DNA from: Rhodospirillales bacterium
GTDB lineage: Bacteria > Pseudomonadota > Alphaproteobacteria > Rhodospirillales > Defluviicoccaceae
DNA length: 64,000 nucleotides
NCBI GenBank assembly: GCA_016710335.1
Contig: JADJXQ010000003.1
Location: forward strand, 124,001-188,000
Reading direction: 5' to 3'
Below, piece by piece: positions 41,462 to 52,863 of the stretch. How positions within the stretch are numbered: the first letter of the stretch is position 1; every line of letters starts with the position of its first letter. The notes under the pieces were generated by a model that saw only the letters and a list, made by a program, of their open reading frames with translations, was not told the origin of the DNA and made no database searches. A program made the position numbers and the translations under genes.

Positions 41462-42463
41462 ATGGTTGCGCTGAGACGGAAGAGCAAAGACAAGGCGGAT
41501 GAACCGAAGCAGCCCTCCGGCCGCTCTGCTGCGCGGCCGTCGCAGATTCCCCGGCGGGGGTGGCGGGAGATATTGTGGCGGGTGAAGGACGAGGTGTCGC
41601 GGGACAACGTCGATCTGATCGCCGCCGGCGTCGCCTTCTACGGGCTGCTGGCCATCTTCCCCGGCATCGCCGCCCTGGTCGCCATCTTCGGCCTGGTCAT
41701 GGACCCGGCGACGGTTCAGGCCCAGATGCAGCAACTCACCGGCATGATTCCCGAGGCCGGGCGCTCGATCATCGAAGGCCAACTCACCGCCGTCGCCGCC
41801 AAGCCGGCGCAGAGCCTCGGCCTGGTCGCCATCGGCAGCATCCTGCTCGCCTTGTGGTCCGCCACCAAGGGCACCAAGGCGCTGATGAGGGCCCTCAACA
41901 TCACCTACCGCGAAGACGAGAAGCGCAACTTCCTCAAGTTCAACGCGACCGCCCTCTTGCTCACTCTCGGCGCGATCATCGGCACCATCGTCACCCTGGC
42001 GCTCATCGTGGTGGTGCCGGCTTTGCTTGACAGTGTCGGGGGCAATCTCGGCCTCGGCGATGCGGCGCAGTGGCTGATCTCCGTCCTTCGCTGGCCGATC
42101 TTGCTGGTTCTGGCGATGATCGCGTTCGCCGCCCTCTATCGCTACGGGCCGAGCCGCCGGGCGCCGCGCTGGCGCTGGGTGAGCTGGGGAGCGTCCGGGG
42201 CGGTGATCCTCTGGGTCGGTGTTTCCATGCTGTTCTCATGGTACGTGTCCGCGTTCGACAGCTACAACGAGACGTACGGTTCGCTCGGCGCCGTGGTCAT
42301 TCTGCTGATGTGGTTCTACATCAGCGCCTATGTCTTTCTGCTAGCTGCCGAGATCAACGCCGAGATGGAGCACCAGACCGCGAAGGACACCACCGTGGGG
42401 GCGGAGAAGCCGCTGGGCAAGCGCGGCGCGTTCGCCGCCGACCACGCCGCAGGCCGCAGCTGA
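41462..42463 (+). CDS. YihY/BrkB family membrane protein
   Basis: A 333-residue inner-membrane protein with about six helices. The family pattern is clear: DNVDLIAAGVAFYGLLAIFPG at the first helix, LWSATKGTKALMRALNITY in a cytoplasmic loop, and YNETYGSLGAVVILLMWFYI near the last two helices. It has been called RNase BN in the past, a label later shown to be wrong. The ATG follows GAGGAGGCTGTG; a GTG three bases earlier is in the same frame. A basic/charged N-terminus and acidic tail flank the membrane core. Function unknown. Confidence 0.9.
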   Translation: MVALRRKSKDKADEPKQPSGRSAARPSQIPRRGWREILWRVKDEVSRDNVDLIAAGVAFYGLLAIFPGIAALVAIFGLVMDPATVQAQMQQLTGMIPEAGRSIIEGQLTAVAAKPAQSLGLVAIGSILLALWSATKGTKALMRALNITYREDEKRNFLKFNATALLLTLGAIIGTIVTLALIVVVPALLDSVGGNLGLGDAAQWLISVLRWPILLVLAMIAFAALYRYGPSRRAPRWRWVSWGASGAVILWVGVSMLFSWYVSAFDSYNETYGSLGAVVILLMWFYISAYVFLLAAEINAEMEHQTAKDTTVGAEKPLGKRGAFAADHAAGRS

Positions 42464-42533
42464 GGGACGGCGCCTCCACTGTCTCGTAAAGCGACCGGCT
42501 GTCGTCTGCGCTCAACGGCATCGGTGGCGGGTG

Positions 42534-43349
42534 CTACGCCGCGGTCTTGCGTCGGCGACGCGCCGCGATCATGCCGAGCGCGCCGAAAGCCGTCGCGGCG
42601 AGCGGCAGGCTCGCGGGCAGGGGGGTGGCGTAGACCCTGTACTGATGGTAGCTATCATGGCCGGCTTGGTCCGCCGTTGCCCACGCGTCGACCGTGGTGA
42701 TGTCTCGGCGCATGCCCGGAGGCAGGCTCGGCACCAGCAAAGCTTGATCCAGGTTCTTGATCTCGGCCTTCAAGTGGAACGAGGCGCCGACGCCGTGACC
42801 GACTTCATGGCGGGCGACCGTGACCAGGTCGAAGCGGTCGTCTGCCGGACCGCCGCTGAGCGCCTTGTTGTAGCGCGCGCTGTTCATGGTCTTGCCGTCG
42901 ATCGTGGCGCGCTTCGTTCTCAGCGGGCCGAACTCCTGGTTCTTGAAGGGCGTCTTGTCGATAAACCAGTCCCGTCTCTTGTTGTTGAAGACCAATGTCG
43001 CCTTCTTCCCGGAAACGGTCGTCTGTCCGAGAACCTTGTATTCGAGCGTGCCCCAGCCGAAATTCAAGAGCACCCGATCCTTGTCGGTGATCGCCGTCTC
43101 CCAAACCTGCTCGGCGTTCTTCATGACGCCACCCAGCGATCCGCCTCCCGAATACCCCTTGGGCACGCCGCCGGCCTTGCCGCCGGCGAGCGGGAACGTC
43201 TGGCCGTACTTCACCTGGTTGAGTTCGATCGACAAGGAGAACGCCGGCGTCGTCATCAGCATTAGAGCGCCCGCCGTGAGCAGGGCAAAACCGCGCCACA
43301 GACCGGGCCGGATCCAGGGGCCGATCCTGGAGTTGGAAGGGAAAGTCAT
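42534..43349 (-). CDS. VPLPA-CTERM protein with zinc-metalloprotease motif
   Basis: A 271-residue exported protein. The signal segment GFALLTAGALMLMTTPAFSL is followed by an unassigned region, then HEVGHGVGASFH (181-192), which looks like the zinc site of a metallopeptidase (HExxH). The metzincin pattern would have the third histidine at position 11 of the motif; here it is at position 12. The C-terminus ATPLPASLPLAATAFGALGM then RRRRK is a VPLPA-CTERM sorting signal. The ATG at 43349 follows AGGAAG. It may process surface proteins such as the glycine-rich one nearby. Activity is not shown. Confidence 0.78.
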   Translation of the reverse strand: MTFPSNSRIGPWIRPGLWRGFALLTAGALMLMTTPAFSLSIELNQVKYGQTFPLAGGKAGGVPKGYSGGGSLGGVMKNAEQVWETAITDKDRVLLNFGWGTLEYKVLGQTTVSGKKATLVFNNKRRDWFIDKTPFKNQEFGPLRTKRATIDGKTMNSARYNKALSGGPADDRFDLVTVARHEVGHGVGASFHLKAEIKNLDQALLVPSLPPGMRRDITTVDAWATADQAGHDSYHQYRVYATPLPASLPLAATAFGALGMIAARRRRKTAA

Positions 43350-43560
43350 TATCGCTTCCTTTCTGAACCGCGCGTTACTGAACCGCAGGCGCATGAATAC
43401 AATCATTTTCCTGGTCTATACCACCACTGCGCGTGGATGGGAAGTGCTCCGGAGCATCGCCTCCGTTCCATGGCGGGCGCCGGCGTTTGCCCGCAGATCG
43501 GAACCGAGGAAAGCCTGGTGCACGGGCCAGTCGAATGATTCGGGCGCAAGCACCAGGTCT

Positions 43561-43926
43561 CTAGAAAAACCACAAGACCATTCCGGCGATGACGGCAGCA
43601 GCGGCCGCCAGAGCGACGAGGATGACCGGTATCGCTACCGGCAGCTTCGGCAGCGTATGCGGGTCGAGGCGGCGGAGCGCCCGCAGATACTCGCGGAGGC
43701 TGAAGAGAAATATGCCGATTGCGAGGGTGATGAGACACGTGGCGCCCGCCTTGGAGATCCATACGGGATCGGTATCCGGGAACAACCGCTCGAAGGCCAC
43801 GCCGACCGCGAGCCCGCCGAGCCCGGTGCGGAGCCAGGCGGCGAACGTCCTTTCGATCGCGAGCAGATTGCGATCCTCCGCCAACGCGTTGCGGTCACTG
43901 GCGGGGTCCTGACCGGGCTGGCTCAT
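43561..43926 (-). CDS. DUF202 (YidH-like) membrane protein
   Basis: A 121-residue inner-membrane protein with three helices. The opening DRNALAEDRNLLAIERTFAA and WLRTGLGGLAVGVAF are the hallmark of DUF202, followed by two helices (KAGATCLITLAIGIFLFSL and VAIPVILVALAAAAAVIAG). Function unknown in the family. The ATG at 43926 (SQPGQDPA) is chosen; the frame is open further upstream but without similarity. Confidence 0.85.
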   Translation of the reverse strand: MSQPGQDPASDRNALAEDRNLLAIERTFAAWLRTGLGGLAVGVAFERLFPDTDPVWISKAGATCLITLAIGIFLFSLREYLRALRRLDPHTLPKLPVAIPVILVALAAAAAVIAGMVLWFF

Positions 43927-44161
43927 TCGCGACTCAGTTCTTAAGGGCGGCCGAGCGAAGCATGATCCGCCAGATGCAGTGCGGCGCTGCCCCTGCACCG
44001 CACCCGATGCGCCCATTCTAGGCCGTCCGGCACACGGGTCCATGCTTTCCCTGGCTTTCTTGCCGCGGCCGCGGTTTGTCGTTGCGGATGGCGGCGGAAC
44101 CGGTCAAGTCTTGGCAATGACGCAGGATGGACGGGGTTTAGTAGTACGAGGTTTCGAGGAT

Positions 44162-44192
44162 TTGACATTGCGCGCGCGGAAAGGCTCATTAT
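44162..44192 (+). promoter_or_regulatory. Possible promoter upstream of kdsA
   Basis: TTGACA at 44162-44167, with CATTAT at 44187-44192 after 19 bases. The -35 is a perfect consensus, but the spacing is long and the start of kdsA is 330 bases away, so this is a weak call. Confidence 0.3.
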
Positions 44193-44300
44193 CCTTGATA
44201 TCGGCGCGGGTGCGCCGGCAGCAGGCAGCGCGCATGCCGATCGCCGCCGCCGGCACACAAGCTCTAGTTGAATCGTTGCGTGGCAGTGCGTTAAGCAGTG

Positions 44301-44330
44301 TTTTGCATACATTTGCATACATCTGCATAC
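44301..44330. repeat. Three tandem 10-base TGCATAC repeats
   Basis: TTTTGCATAC, ATTTGCATAC and ATCTGCATAC follow one another exactly, so the TGCATAC core lies on the same face of the helix three times. They sit in an A+T-richer stretch about 195 bases before kdsA. Such phased direct repeats often bind a regulator as a row of sites. Confidence 0.6.
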
Positions 44331-44523
44331 GCCGCGCACCGCGGATTCGGACACATTTTCCACTGAATCAAGGCGTTAGCCTGGACTCAGTGGCGCCGAA
44401 TCGACCCTTTCCGCCACTTTACCGGGCAGAATCACCGCAACGGAACGGGCGGCGGCGCTTTCTCTGCAACCTAAGCCTGATTTCCGCCGGCCACGACCCG
44501 CTGATCCCCGCGGCGGCCCGATC

Positions 44524-45390
44524 ATGAACGCGCCGCGACGCGTCCCCGTCGGATCCGTCACGATCGGCAACGATCTGCCGCTGGTGCTCATCGCCGGCCC
44601 GTGCGCGATGGAGAGCCGCGGCCACGCCCTGGAGTGCGCCCATGCCTTGGCCGAGATGGCGCGGCGCCTCGGGCTCGGACTGATCTACAAGACGTCCTTC
44701 GACAAGGCCAACCGCACCAGTCTCGGCGGCGCGCGCGGCGTCGGCATGGCGGCGGCGCTGCCGGTGATGGCGGAGATCCGCGCCGTGACCGGACTTCCGG
44801 TGCTGACCGACGTTCACACCGCCGAGCAGTGCGCGCCCGTGGCGGAAGCGGTGGACGTGCTGCAGATCCCCGCCTTCCTTTGCCGCCAGACCGATTTGCT
44901 CGTCGCCGCCGCCGTCGCCGGTCGTGCGGTGAACGTCAAGAAGGGCCAGTTCCTGGCTCCCTGGGACATGGCGAGCGTGGTCGCCAAGATCCGCGACTCC
45001 GGCAACGACCATGTGCTGGTCACCGAACGCGGCGCCAGCTTCGGGTACAACACGCTGGTCAGCGACATGCGGGCGCTGCCGATTCTGGCGGCGACCGGCT
45101 GCCCGGTGGTGTTCGACGCCACCCACTCGGTGCAGCAGCCGGGGGGCAAGGGAACCGCATCGGGCGGCGACCGCCGCTTCGCCCCGGTTCTGGCCCGCGC
45201 CGCCGCCGCCGTCGGCGTTGCGGCAGTGTTCATCGAGACCCACCCCGATCCCGACCGCGCGCCGTCCGACGGCCCCAACATGATCGCCATGCGGGATCTG
45301 CCGGCGATCCTCCAGGTGCTCATTGAGTTGGACCGCATCGCCAAGGCAAATCCGGTGCGCCTGGACGAGCAAGGCTCGCGTCCTGGATAA
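44524..45390 (+). CDS. kdsA: 3-deoxy-8-phosphooctulonate (KDO-8-P) synthase
   Basis: A 288-residue enzyme joining arabinose 5-phosphate and phosphoenolpyruvate, the first committed step to KDO for lipopolysaccharide. Family motifs are present: LIAGPCAMES, YKTSFDKANRTS, LTDVHTAEQC, QIPAFLCRQTDLL, KKGQFLAPWDM, FDATHSVQQPGG and FIETHPDPDRAPSDGPNM. In other alphaproteobacteria it follows pyrG; here about 6.5 kb lie between them. The C-terminus (DEQGSRPG) is coded by the first unit of a 29-base tandem repeat. Confidence 0.95.
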   Translation: MNAPRRVPVGSVTIGNDLPLVLIAGPCAMESRGHALECAHALAEMARRLGLGLIYKTSFDKANRTSLGGARGVGMAAALPVMAEIRAVTGLPVLTDVHTAEQCAPVAEAVDVLQIPAFLCRQTDLLVAAAVAGRAVNVKKGQFLAPWDMASVVAKIRDSGNDHVLVTERGASFGYNTLVSDMRALPILAATGCPVVFDATHSVQQPGGKGTASGGDRRFAPVLARAAAAVGVAAVFIETHPDPDRAPSDGPNMIAMRDLPAILQVLIELDRIAKANPVRLDEQGSRPG

Positions 45391-45421
45391 GAGACGAGCA
45401 AGGCTCGCGTCCCGCGTAAGA
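45364..45421 (+). repeat. 29-base tandem duplication at the end of kdsA
   Basis: Two units (45364-45392 and 45393-45421) share GACGAGCAAGGCTCGCGTCC and differ in four bases after it. Each holds a small hairpin (CGAGC...GCTCG). The first includes the kdsA stop codon, so the second is beyond it. The pair could help end transcription before the str operon promoter. Confidence 0.7.
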
Positions 45422-45704
45422 GGCGCGTCGGCGAACTGACGCGGTAAGAAATTAGAAGGTTTTGTTGCTTGACGCACCGGAGAGCCGCCCATAGTATCCG
45501 GCTCTCGTCGCTGACGGACCGGTGGTGAGCCGCACGGCTCAGACGCGGTCCGGAACGCTTACGAATACATGGGTACCGAGCCCGCTCATCGAAGCGCTGG
45601 GAGAGATCGTTTGTCTCCTCCCGGCTTTGGCGTCGTCGGAAACCGATGCGCCGAAGCGGTCTTGGTTTGAGATCATACCTGGAAGGACTGCCGGGAACGG
45701 GCCT
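45391..45704 (+). other. Leader region of the str operon
   Basis: About 310 bases before rpsL. It holds the second unit of the kdsA tandem repeat, then a strong promoter at 45469-45497, which would leave an untranslated leader of about 200 bases. A GTG-initiated frame from 45522 runs into rpsL in phase, but its residues are not ribosomal and it is taken as leader. A long leader on this operon is compatible with autogenous control. Confidence 0.55.
45469..45497 (+). promoter_or_regulatory. Strong sigma-70 promoter of the str operon
   Basis: TTGACG (45469-45474) and TAGTAT (45492-45497) are spaced by exactly 17 bases. They lie 208 bases before the rpsL ATG in an intergenic region after kdsA, which is where the str operon promoter is expected. 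Confidence 0.75.
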
Positions 45705-46076
45705 ATGCCAACGATCAACCAACTCGTCCGCGGTGCGCGCAAATCGCCTGCAGTCCGCAACAAGGTTCCGGCGCTCGAGCAGTGTCCGCAGAAGCGCGGC
45801 GTCTGCACGCGCGTCTACACCACCACGCCGAAGAAGCCGAACTCGGCGCTTCGCAAGGTGGCGCGCGTGCGCCTGACCAACGGTTTCGAGGTCACCAGCT
45901 ACATCCCTGGCGAGGGGCACAACCTGCAGGAACACTCGGTGGTGCTGATTCGTGGCGGCCGCGTCAAAGACCTGCCCGGCGTCCGCTACCACATCATTCG
46001 CGGCACCCTCGACACCCAGGGCGTCTCCAACCGCCGTCAGCGCCGATCCAAGTACGGCGCCAAGCGGCCCAAGTAG
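45705..46076 (+). CDS. rpsL: Ribosomal protein S12
   Basis: A 123-residue protein of the 30S decoding centre. The opening MPTINQLVRGARKSP, TPKKPNSALRKVARVRLTNG and HNLQEHSVVLIRGGRVKDLP are nearly invariant; the lysines whose change gives streptomycin resistance in other bacteria are unchanged. The ATG at 45705 gives the standard length, so the in-frame extension upstream is rejected. First gene of the str operon. Confidence 0.97.
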   Translation: MPTINQLVRGARKSPAVRNKVPALEQCPQKRGVCTRVYTTTPKKPNSALRKVARVRLTNGFEVTSYIPGEGHNLQEHSVVLIRGGRVKDLPGVRYHIIRGTLDTQGVSNRRQRRSKYGAKRPK

Positions 46077-46099
46077 GTCTCGGTCAGGAAAAGCCCGCC

Positions 46100-46570
46100 A
46101 TGTCCCGCCGCCACGCCGCCGAAGTCCGCCAGATCCTGCCGGATCCGAAGTACGGGGACGTCGTCCTCACGAAATTCACCAACGGCCTGATGCTGCAAGG
46201 CAAGAAGTCCGTTGCGGAACGCATCGTCTATGGCGCGTTCGACGTGATCGAGAAGAAGACCCGTCAGGATCCGCTCAAGGTGTTCCACGACGCCATCGAG
46301 AACGTCAAACCGCAGGTCGAGGTGCGGTCGCGCCGGGTCGGCGGCGCCACGTATCAGGTGCCGGTGGAAGTGCGCGCGCTGCGCCGTCAGTCGCTCGCCA
46401 TCCGCTGGCTGGTCGACCTGTCGCGCAGGCGTTCGGAGACCACCATGGTGGATCGTCTGGCCGCGGAGCTGATGGACGCAGCCAACAGCCGCGGCGCGGC
46501 GGTGAAGAAACGCGAGGACACCCATCGGATGGCGGAGGCCAACAAGGCCTTCTCCCATTACCGCTGGTAG
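46100..46570 (+). CDS. rpsG: Ribosomal protein S7
   Basis: A 156-residue protein that starts assembly of the 30S head. Motifs: MSRRHAAEVRQILPDPKYGD, LTKFTNGLMLQGKKSVAE and GGATYQVPVEVRALRRQSLA. It begins 23 bases after rpsL and ends 32 bases before fusA. In E. coli S7 also represses str translation; nothing in this sequence shows whether that holds here. Confidence 0.97.
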   Translation: MSRRHAAEVRQILPDPKYGDVVLTKFTNGLMLQGKKSVAERIVYGAFDVIEKKTRQDPLKVFHDAIENVKPQVEVRSRRVGGATYQVPVEVRALRRQSLAIRWLVDLSRRRSETTMVDRLAAELMDAANSRGAAVKKREDTHRMAEANKAFSHYRW

Positions 46571-46602
46571 TCCCGGTCCTAGTCGCAGAACGGTTTACGG
46601 CC

Positions 46603-48681
<2,079 letters not shown>

Positions 48682-48730
48682 CGGCTGGCAGGTTATTGCC
48701 GGAACACACGGTAACGGAGCAGCGACAGTC

Positions 48731-49921
<1,191 letters not shown>

Positions 49922-49981
49922 CAGATTAGCGGGCCCGGCCGGGGAAGCATCGGCCGCAACAGGGAGACCAGGGTTTCGGAC

Positions 49982-50290
49982 ATGGAAAACCAGAACATTC
50001 GCATCGGGCTCAAGGCGTTCGATCATCGCGTGCTCGATCAGTCGGCGCGCGAGATCGTCAACACCGCCCGTCGCACCGGTGCGCAGGTCATCGGTCCGAT
50101 CCCGCTCCCGACCCGCATGGAGCGCTTCACGGTGCTGCGCTCGCCGCACATCGACAAGAAGTCGCGGGAGCAGTTCGAGATCCGCACCCACAAGCGGGTG
50201 CTCGATATCGTTGATCCGACGCCGCAGACCGTCGACGCGCTCATGAAGCTGGACCTCGCCGCCGGGGTCGACGTGGAAATCAAGCTGTAA
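49982..50290 (+). CDS. rpsJ: Ribosomal protein S10
   Basis: A 102-residue 30S protein that also takes part in antitermination with NusB. Typical stretches are IRIGLKAFDHRVLDQSAREI, GPIPLPTRMERFTVLRSPH and HKRVLDIVDPTPQTVDALMK. It follows tuf by 60 bases, as in other alphaproteobacteria, and is the first gene of the S10 operon. No separate promoter is obvious in the gap. Confidence 0.97.
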   Translation: MENQNIRIGLKAFDHRVLDQSAREIVNTARRTGAQVIGPIPLPTRMERFTVLRSPHIDKKSREQFEIRTHKRVLDIVDPTPQTVDALMKLDLAAGVDVEIKL

Positions 50291-50324
50291 AGAACACATC
50301 GGCCGAACGGACCTGGACTTGATC

Positions 50325-51062
50325 ATGCGCACCGGACTGATCGCACAAAAACTCGGCATGTCGCGCGTCTTTCGCGACGACGGCACCCATGTGCCCGTGA
50401 CCGTGCTGAAGGTGGACGCCTGCCAGGTGGTGGCGCAGCGGACGGCCGAGCGCGACGGGTATTGGGCGCTGCAGCTCGGCTGCGGCACGGCCAAGGTCAA
50501 GAACGTCACCAAGCCGCAGCGCGGCCACTTCGCCAAGGCGAAAGTCGAGCCGAAGCGTTACTTGGCGGAGTTTCGGGTTGAACAGGACGGGCTGGTCGAT
50601 GTCGGCGCCGAACTCAGCGCCGATCATTTCGTTGCCGGGCAGCGGGTCGACGTGACCGGCACCTCGCTCGGCAAGGGCTTCGCGGGCGGCATGAAGCGGC
50701 ATGGCTTCCATGGATTGCGGGCGTCCCACGGCGTCTCCATCAGCCATCGCAGCCTTGGCTCGACCGGCCAGTGTCAGGATCCGGGCAAGGTGTTCAAGGG
50801 CAAGAAGATGGCCGGGCAAATGGGTAACAAGCGGGCGACCGTCCACAGTCTCACGGTCGCGCAAACCGATGCCGATCGTGGCTTGATCTTCGTGGCCGGC
50901 GCGGTGCCGGGCTCGGACGGCGGCTATGTGCTGATCAGGGACGCCGTCAAGCGGCGGATGCCAGAGGGCCTTCCCTTCCCGGCGGCGATCCGCGGCGCCA
51001 ATGGAGATGCGCCGCCGCCTGCCGAGGCGACGGCCGCCGACGGCGCGGGCGTGCAGGAATAG
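50325..51062 (+). CDS. rplC: Ribosomal protein L3
   Basis: A 245-residue 50S protein near the peptidyl-transferase centre. Motifs: MRTGLIAQKLGMSRVF, TGTSLGKGFAGGMKRHGFHG, SISHRSLGSTGQCQDPGKVF and KKMAGQMGNKRATV. The ATG at 50325 gives the usual start; a TTG two codons upstream is also possible. The C-terminal 30 residues are rich in Ala and Pro and longer than in E. coli, as is common in alphaproteobacteria. Confidence 0.96.
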   Translation: MRTGLIAQKLGMSRVFRDDGTHVPVTVLKVDACQVVAQRTAERDGYWALQLGCGTAKVKNVTKPQRGHFAKAKVEPKRYLAEFRVEQDGLVDVGAELSADHFVAGQRVDVTGTSLGKGFAGGMKRHGFHGLRASHGVSISHRSLGSTGQCQDPGKVFKGKKMAGQMGNKRATVHSLTVAQTDADRGLIFVAGAVPGSDGGYVLIRDAVKRRMPEGLPFPAAIRGANGDAPPPAEATAADGAGVQE

Positions 51063-51071
51063 GACGGAACG

Positions 51072-51692
51072 ATGCAGTGCGACGTCGTCAATTTTGAGAA
51101 CGAGACCGTGGATACGGTGGAGCTCGACGAGGCCGTATTCGGCGTCGCCGTGCGCCCTGACATCCTCGCCCGCTGCGTCAACTGGCAGTTGGCGAAGCGG
51201 CGCGCCGGCACCCACAAGGTCAAGTCCCGGAACGAGGTCGCGCTGACCTCGGCCAAGCCGTTCCGCCAGAAGGGTACCGGCCGGGCGCGGCAGGGCTCGC
51301 GCAAGGGGCCGCATCAACGGGGCGGTGGCGTCGCCTTCGGTCCGAAGGTGCGCGACCACGCCCATGACCTGCCGAAGAAGGTGCGGCGTCTCGCGCTCAA
51401 GACGGCGTTGTCGGCCAAGTGCGCGGCCGGCGATCTGGTGGTGCTGGACACGGCGCAGATGAGCGAACCGAAGACCCGGATTCTGGCTGACTATGCCAAG
51501 TCGCTCGGCTGGCGGTCGGTCCTGGTGATCGACGGCGATGCGGTGGACGCCGGCTTCGCCCGAGCGGCGCGCAATCTGGTGGGCGTCGACGTGCTGCCGA
51601 CGCGCGGCGCCAACGTCTACGACATCCTGCGCCGGAACACCCTGGTGCTGACCCGGGCTGCGGTCGACAAGCTGGTGGAGCGGTTGAAATGA
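51072..51692 (+). CDS. rplD: Ribosomal protein L4
   Basis: A 206-residue 50S protein lining the exit tunnel. Stretches: LARCVNWQLAKRRAGTHKVK, KPFRQKGTGRARQGSRKGPH and RGGGVAFGPKVRDHAHDLPK. It starts nine bases after rplC and overlaps rplW by four bases. In E. coli L4 represses this operon; the long S10 leader needed for that is not seen here. Confidence 0.96.
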   Translation: MQCDVVNFENETVDTVELDEAVFGVAVRPDILARCVNWQLAKRRAGTHKVKSRNEVALTSAKPFRQKGTGRARQGSRKGPHQRGGGVAFGPKVRDHAHDLPKKVRRLALKTALSAKCAAGDLVVLDTAQMSEPKTRILADYAKSLGWRSVLVIDGDAVDAGFARAARNLVGVDVLPTRGANVYDILRRNTLVLTRAAVDKLVERLK

Positions 51693-52015
51693 CCAAGCGA
51701 TATATTCGTGCTCCCATCAGTCTCAGTACGGAACGAAAGTACGAGATCATCCGGCGGCCGGTGATCACCGAAAAAGCGACAGTGATCGGCGAATTCAATC
51801 AGGTCACCTTCAAGGTGGCGCTCGACGCCAGCAAGCCGGAGATCAAGGCGGCGGTCGAGGACCTGTTCAAGGTCAAGGTCAAGGCGGTCAACACTTTGCG
51901 CAGCAAGGGCAAGACCAAGCGCTTCAAGGGCCGGCCCGGGCGGCGGGTCGACACAAAGAAGGCGATCGTCACCCTTGTCGAGGGCGATTCCATCGACGTG
52001 ACGACGGGGCTGTAG
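51689..52015 (+). CDS. rplW: Ribosomal protein L23
   Basis: A 108-residue 50S protein at the exit of the peptide tunnel, where trigger factor and SRP dock. Motifs: YEIIRRPVITEKATVIGE, FKVALDASKPEIKAAVEDLF and RFKGRPGRRVDTKKAIVTL. The ATG overlaps the L4 stop (ATGA). The N-terminal extension before YEIIRRP is about 15 residues, slightly longer than usual. Confidence 0.96.
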   Translation: MTKRYIRAPISLSTERKYEIIRRPVITEKATVIGEFNQVTFKVALDASKPEIKAAVEDLFKVKVKAVNTLRSKGKTKRFKGRPGRRVDTKKAIVTLVEGDSIDVTTGL

Positions 52016-52017
52016 CA

Positions 52018-52851
52018 ATGGCACTGAAACAGCATAAGCCGGTAACACCGGGCCGCCGCGGACTGGTCCTGGTCGATCGCTCGACGCTCTGGAAGGGCAA
52101 GCCGGAGAAGTCGCTGACCGAGGGTCTGCACAAGCACGCCGGCCGCAACAATCTCGGTCGCATCACGGCGCGGCGTCGGGGCGGCGGCCACAAGCGGCGC
52201 TATCGACTGGTCGATTTCCGGCGCACCCGGTTCGATGTGCCGGCGACCGTGGAGCGCCTGGAGTACGATCCGATCCGCACTGCGTTCATCGCCCTGATCA
52301 AGTACGAGGACGGGGAACTCGCCTACATCCTGGCGCCGCAGCGCCTGGCGGTTGGGGATCAGGTGCTGTCGGCGCGGCAAGCGGACATCAAGCCCGGCAA
52401 CGCCATGCCGATGCAGAACATTCCGGTCGGGACCATCATCCACAATGTGGAGATGAAGCTCGGCCGCGGCGGCCAGATCGCTCGCGCCGCCGGCACCTAC
52501 GCCCAGCTCATCGGCAAGGACCAGGGCTACGCCCAGCTCCGCCTCTCGTCGGGCGAGTTGCGGATGGTGCGGGCGGAGTGCATGGCGACCATCGGCGCCG
52601 TTTCCAATCCGGATCAGCAGAACGTCAAGCTCGGCAAGGCGGGGCGCAACCGGTGGCTCGGTAAGCGGCCGGCCGTGCGCGGCGTGGCGATGAACCCGGT
52701 TGACCATCCGCACGGCGGCGGCGAAGGCCGCACTTCGGGCGGCCGCCATCCGGTCACGCCCTGGGGCAAGCCGACCAAGGGCAAGCGGACCCGCAACAAC
52801 AAGAAGACGGACGCGCTGATCATTCGCCGCCGTCACAGCAAGAAGAGATAG
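52018..52851 (+). CDS. rplB: Ribosomal protein L2
   Basis: A 277-residue 50S protein essential at the subunit interface and the peptidyl-transferase centre. Motifs: GRNNLGRITARRRGGGHKRR, YRLVDFRRTRFDVPATVERL, NPVDHPHGGGEGRTSGGRHP and the conserved histidine there. It begins two bases after rplW. Length is normal. Confidence 0.97.
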   Translation: MALKQHKPVTPGRRGLVLVDRSTLWKGKPEKSLTEGLHKHAGRNNLGRITARRRGGGHKRRYRLVDFRRTRFDVPATVERLEYDPIRTAFIALIKYEDGELAYILAPQRLAVGDQVLSARQADIKPGNAMPMQNIPVGTIIHNVEMKLGRGGQIARAAGTYAQLIGKDQGYAQLRLSSGELRMVRAECMATIGAVSNPDQQNVKLGKAGRNRWLGKRPAVRGVAMNPVDHPHGGGEGRTSGGRHPVTPWGKPTKGKRTRNNKKTDALIIRRRHSKKR

Positions 52852-52863
52852 AGGAGAGCGGTC

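Larger units (their letters stand above)
43927..44523. other. Long intergenic region before kdsA
   Basis: About 600 bases without a gene I can support. Its base content is less G+C-rich than the coding regions, especially from 44150. It holds a TTGACA (44162-44167) with a CATTAT 19 bases on, three tandem 10-base repeats (44301-44330), and a CCACTGA/TCAGTGG inverted repeat near 44360-44395. Small open frames exist on both strands but none has a recognisable product. Confidence 0.5.
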
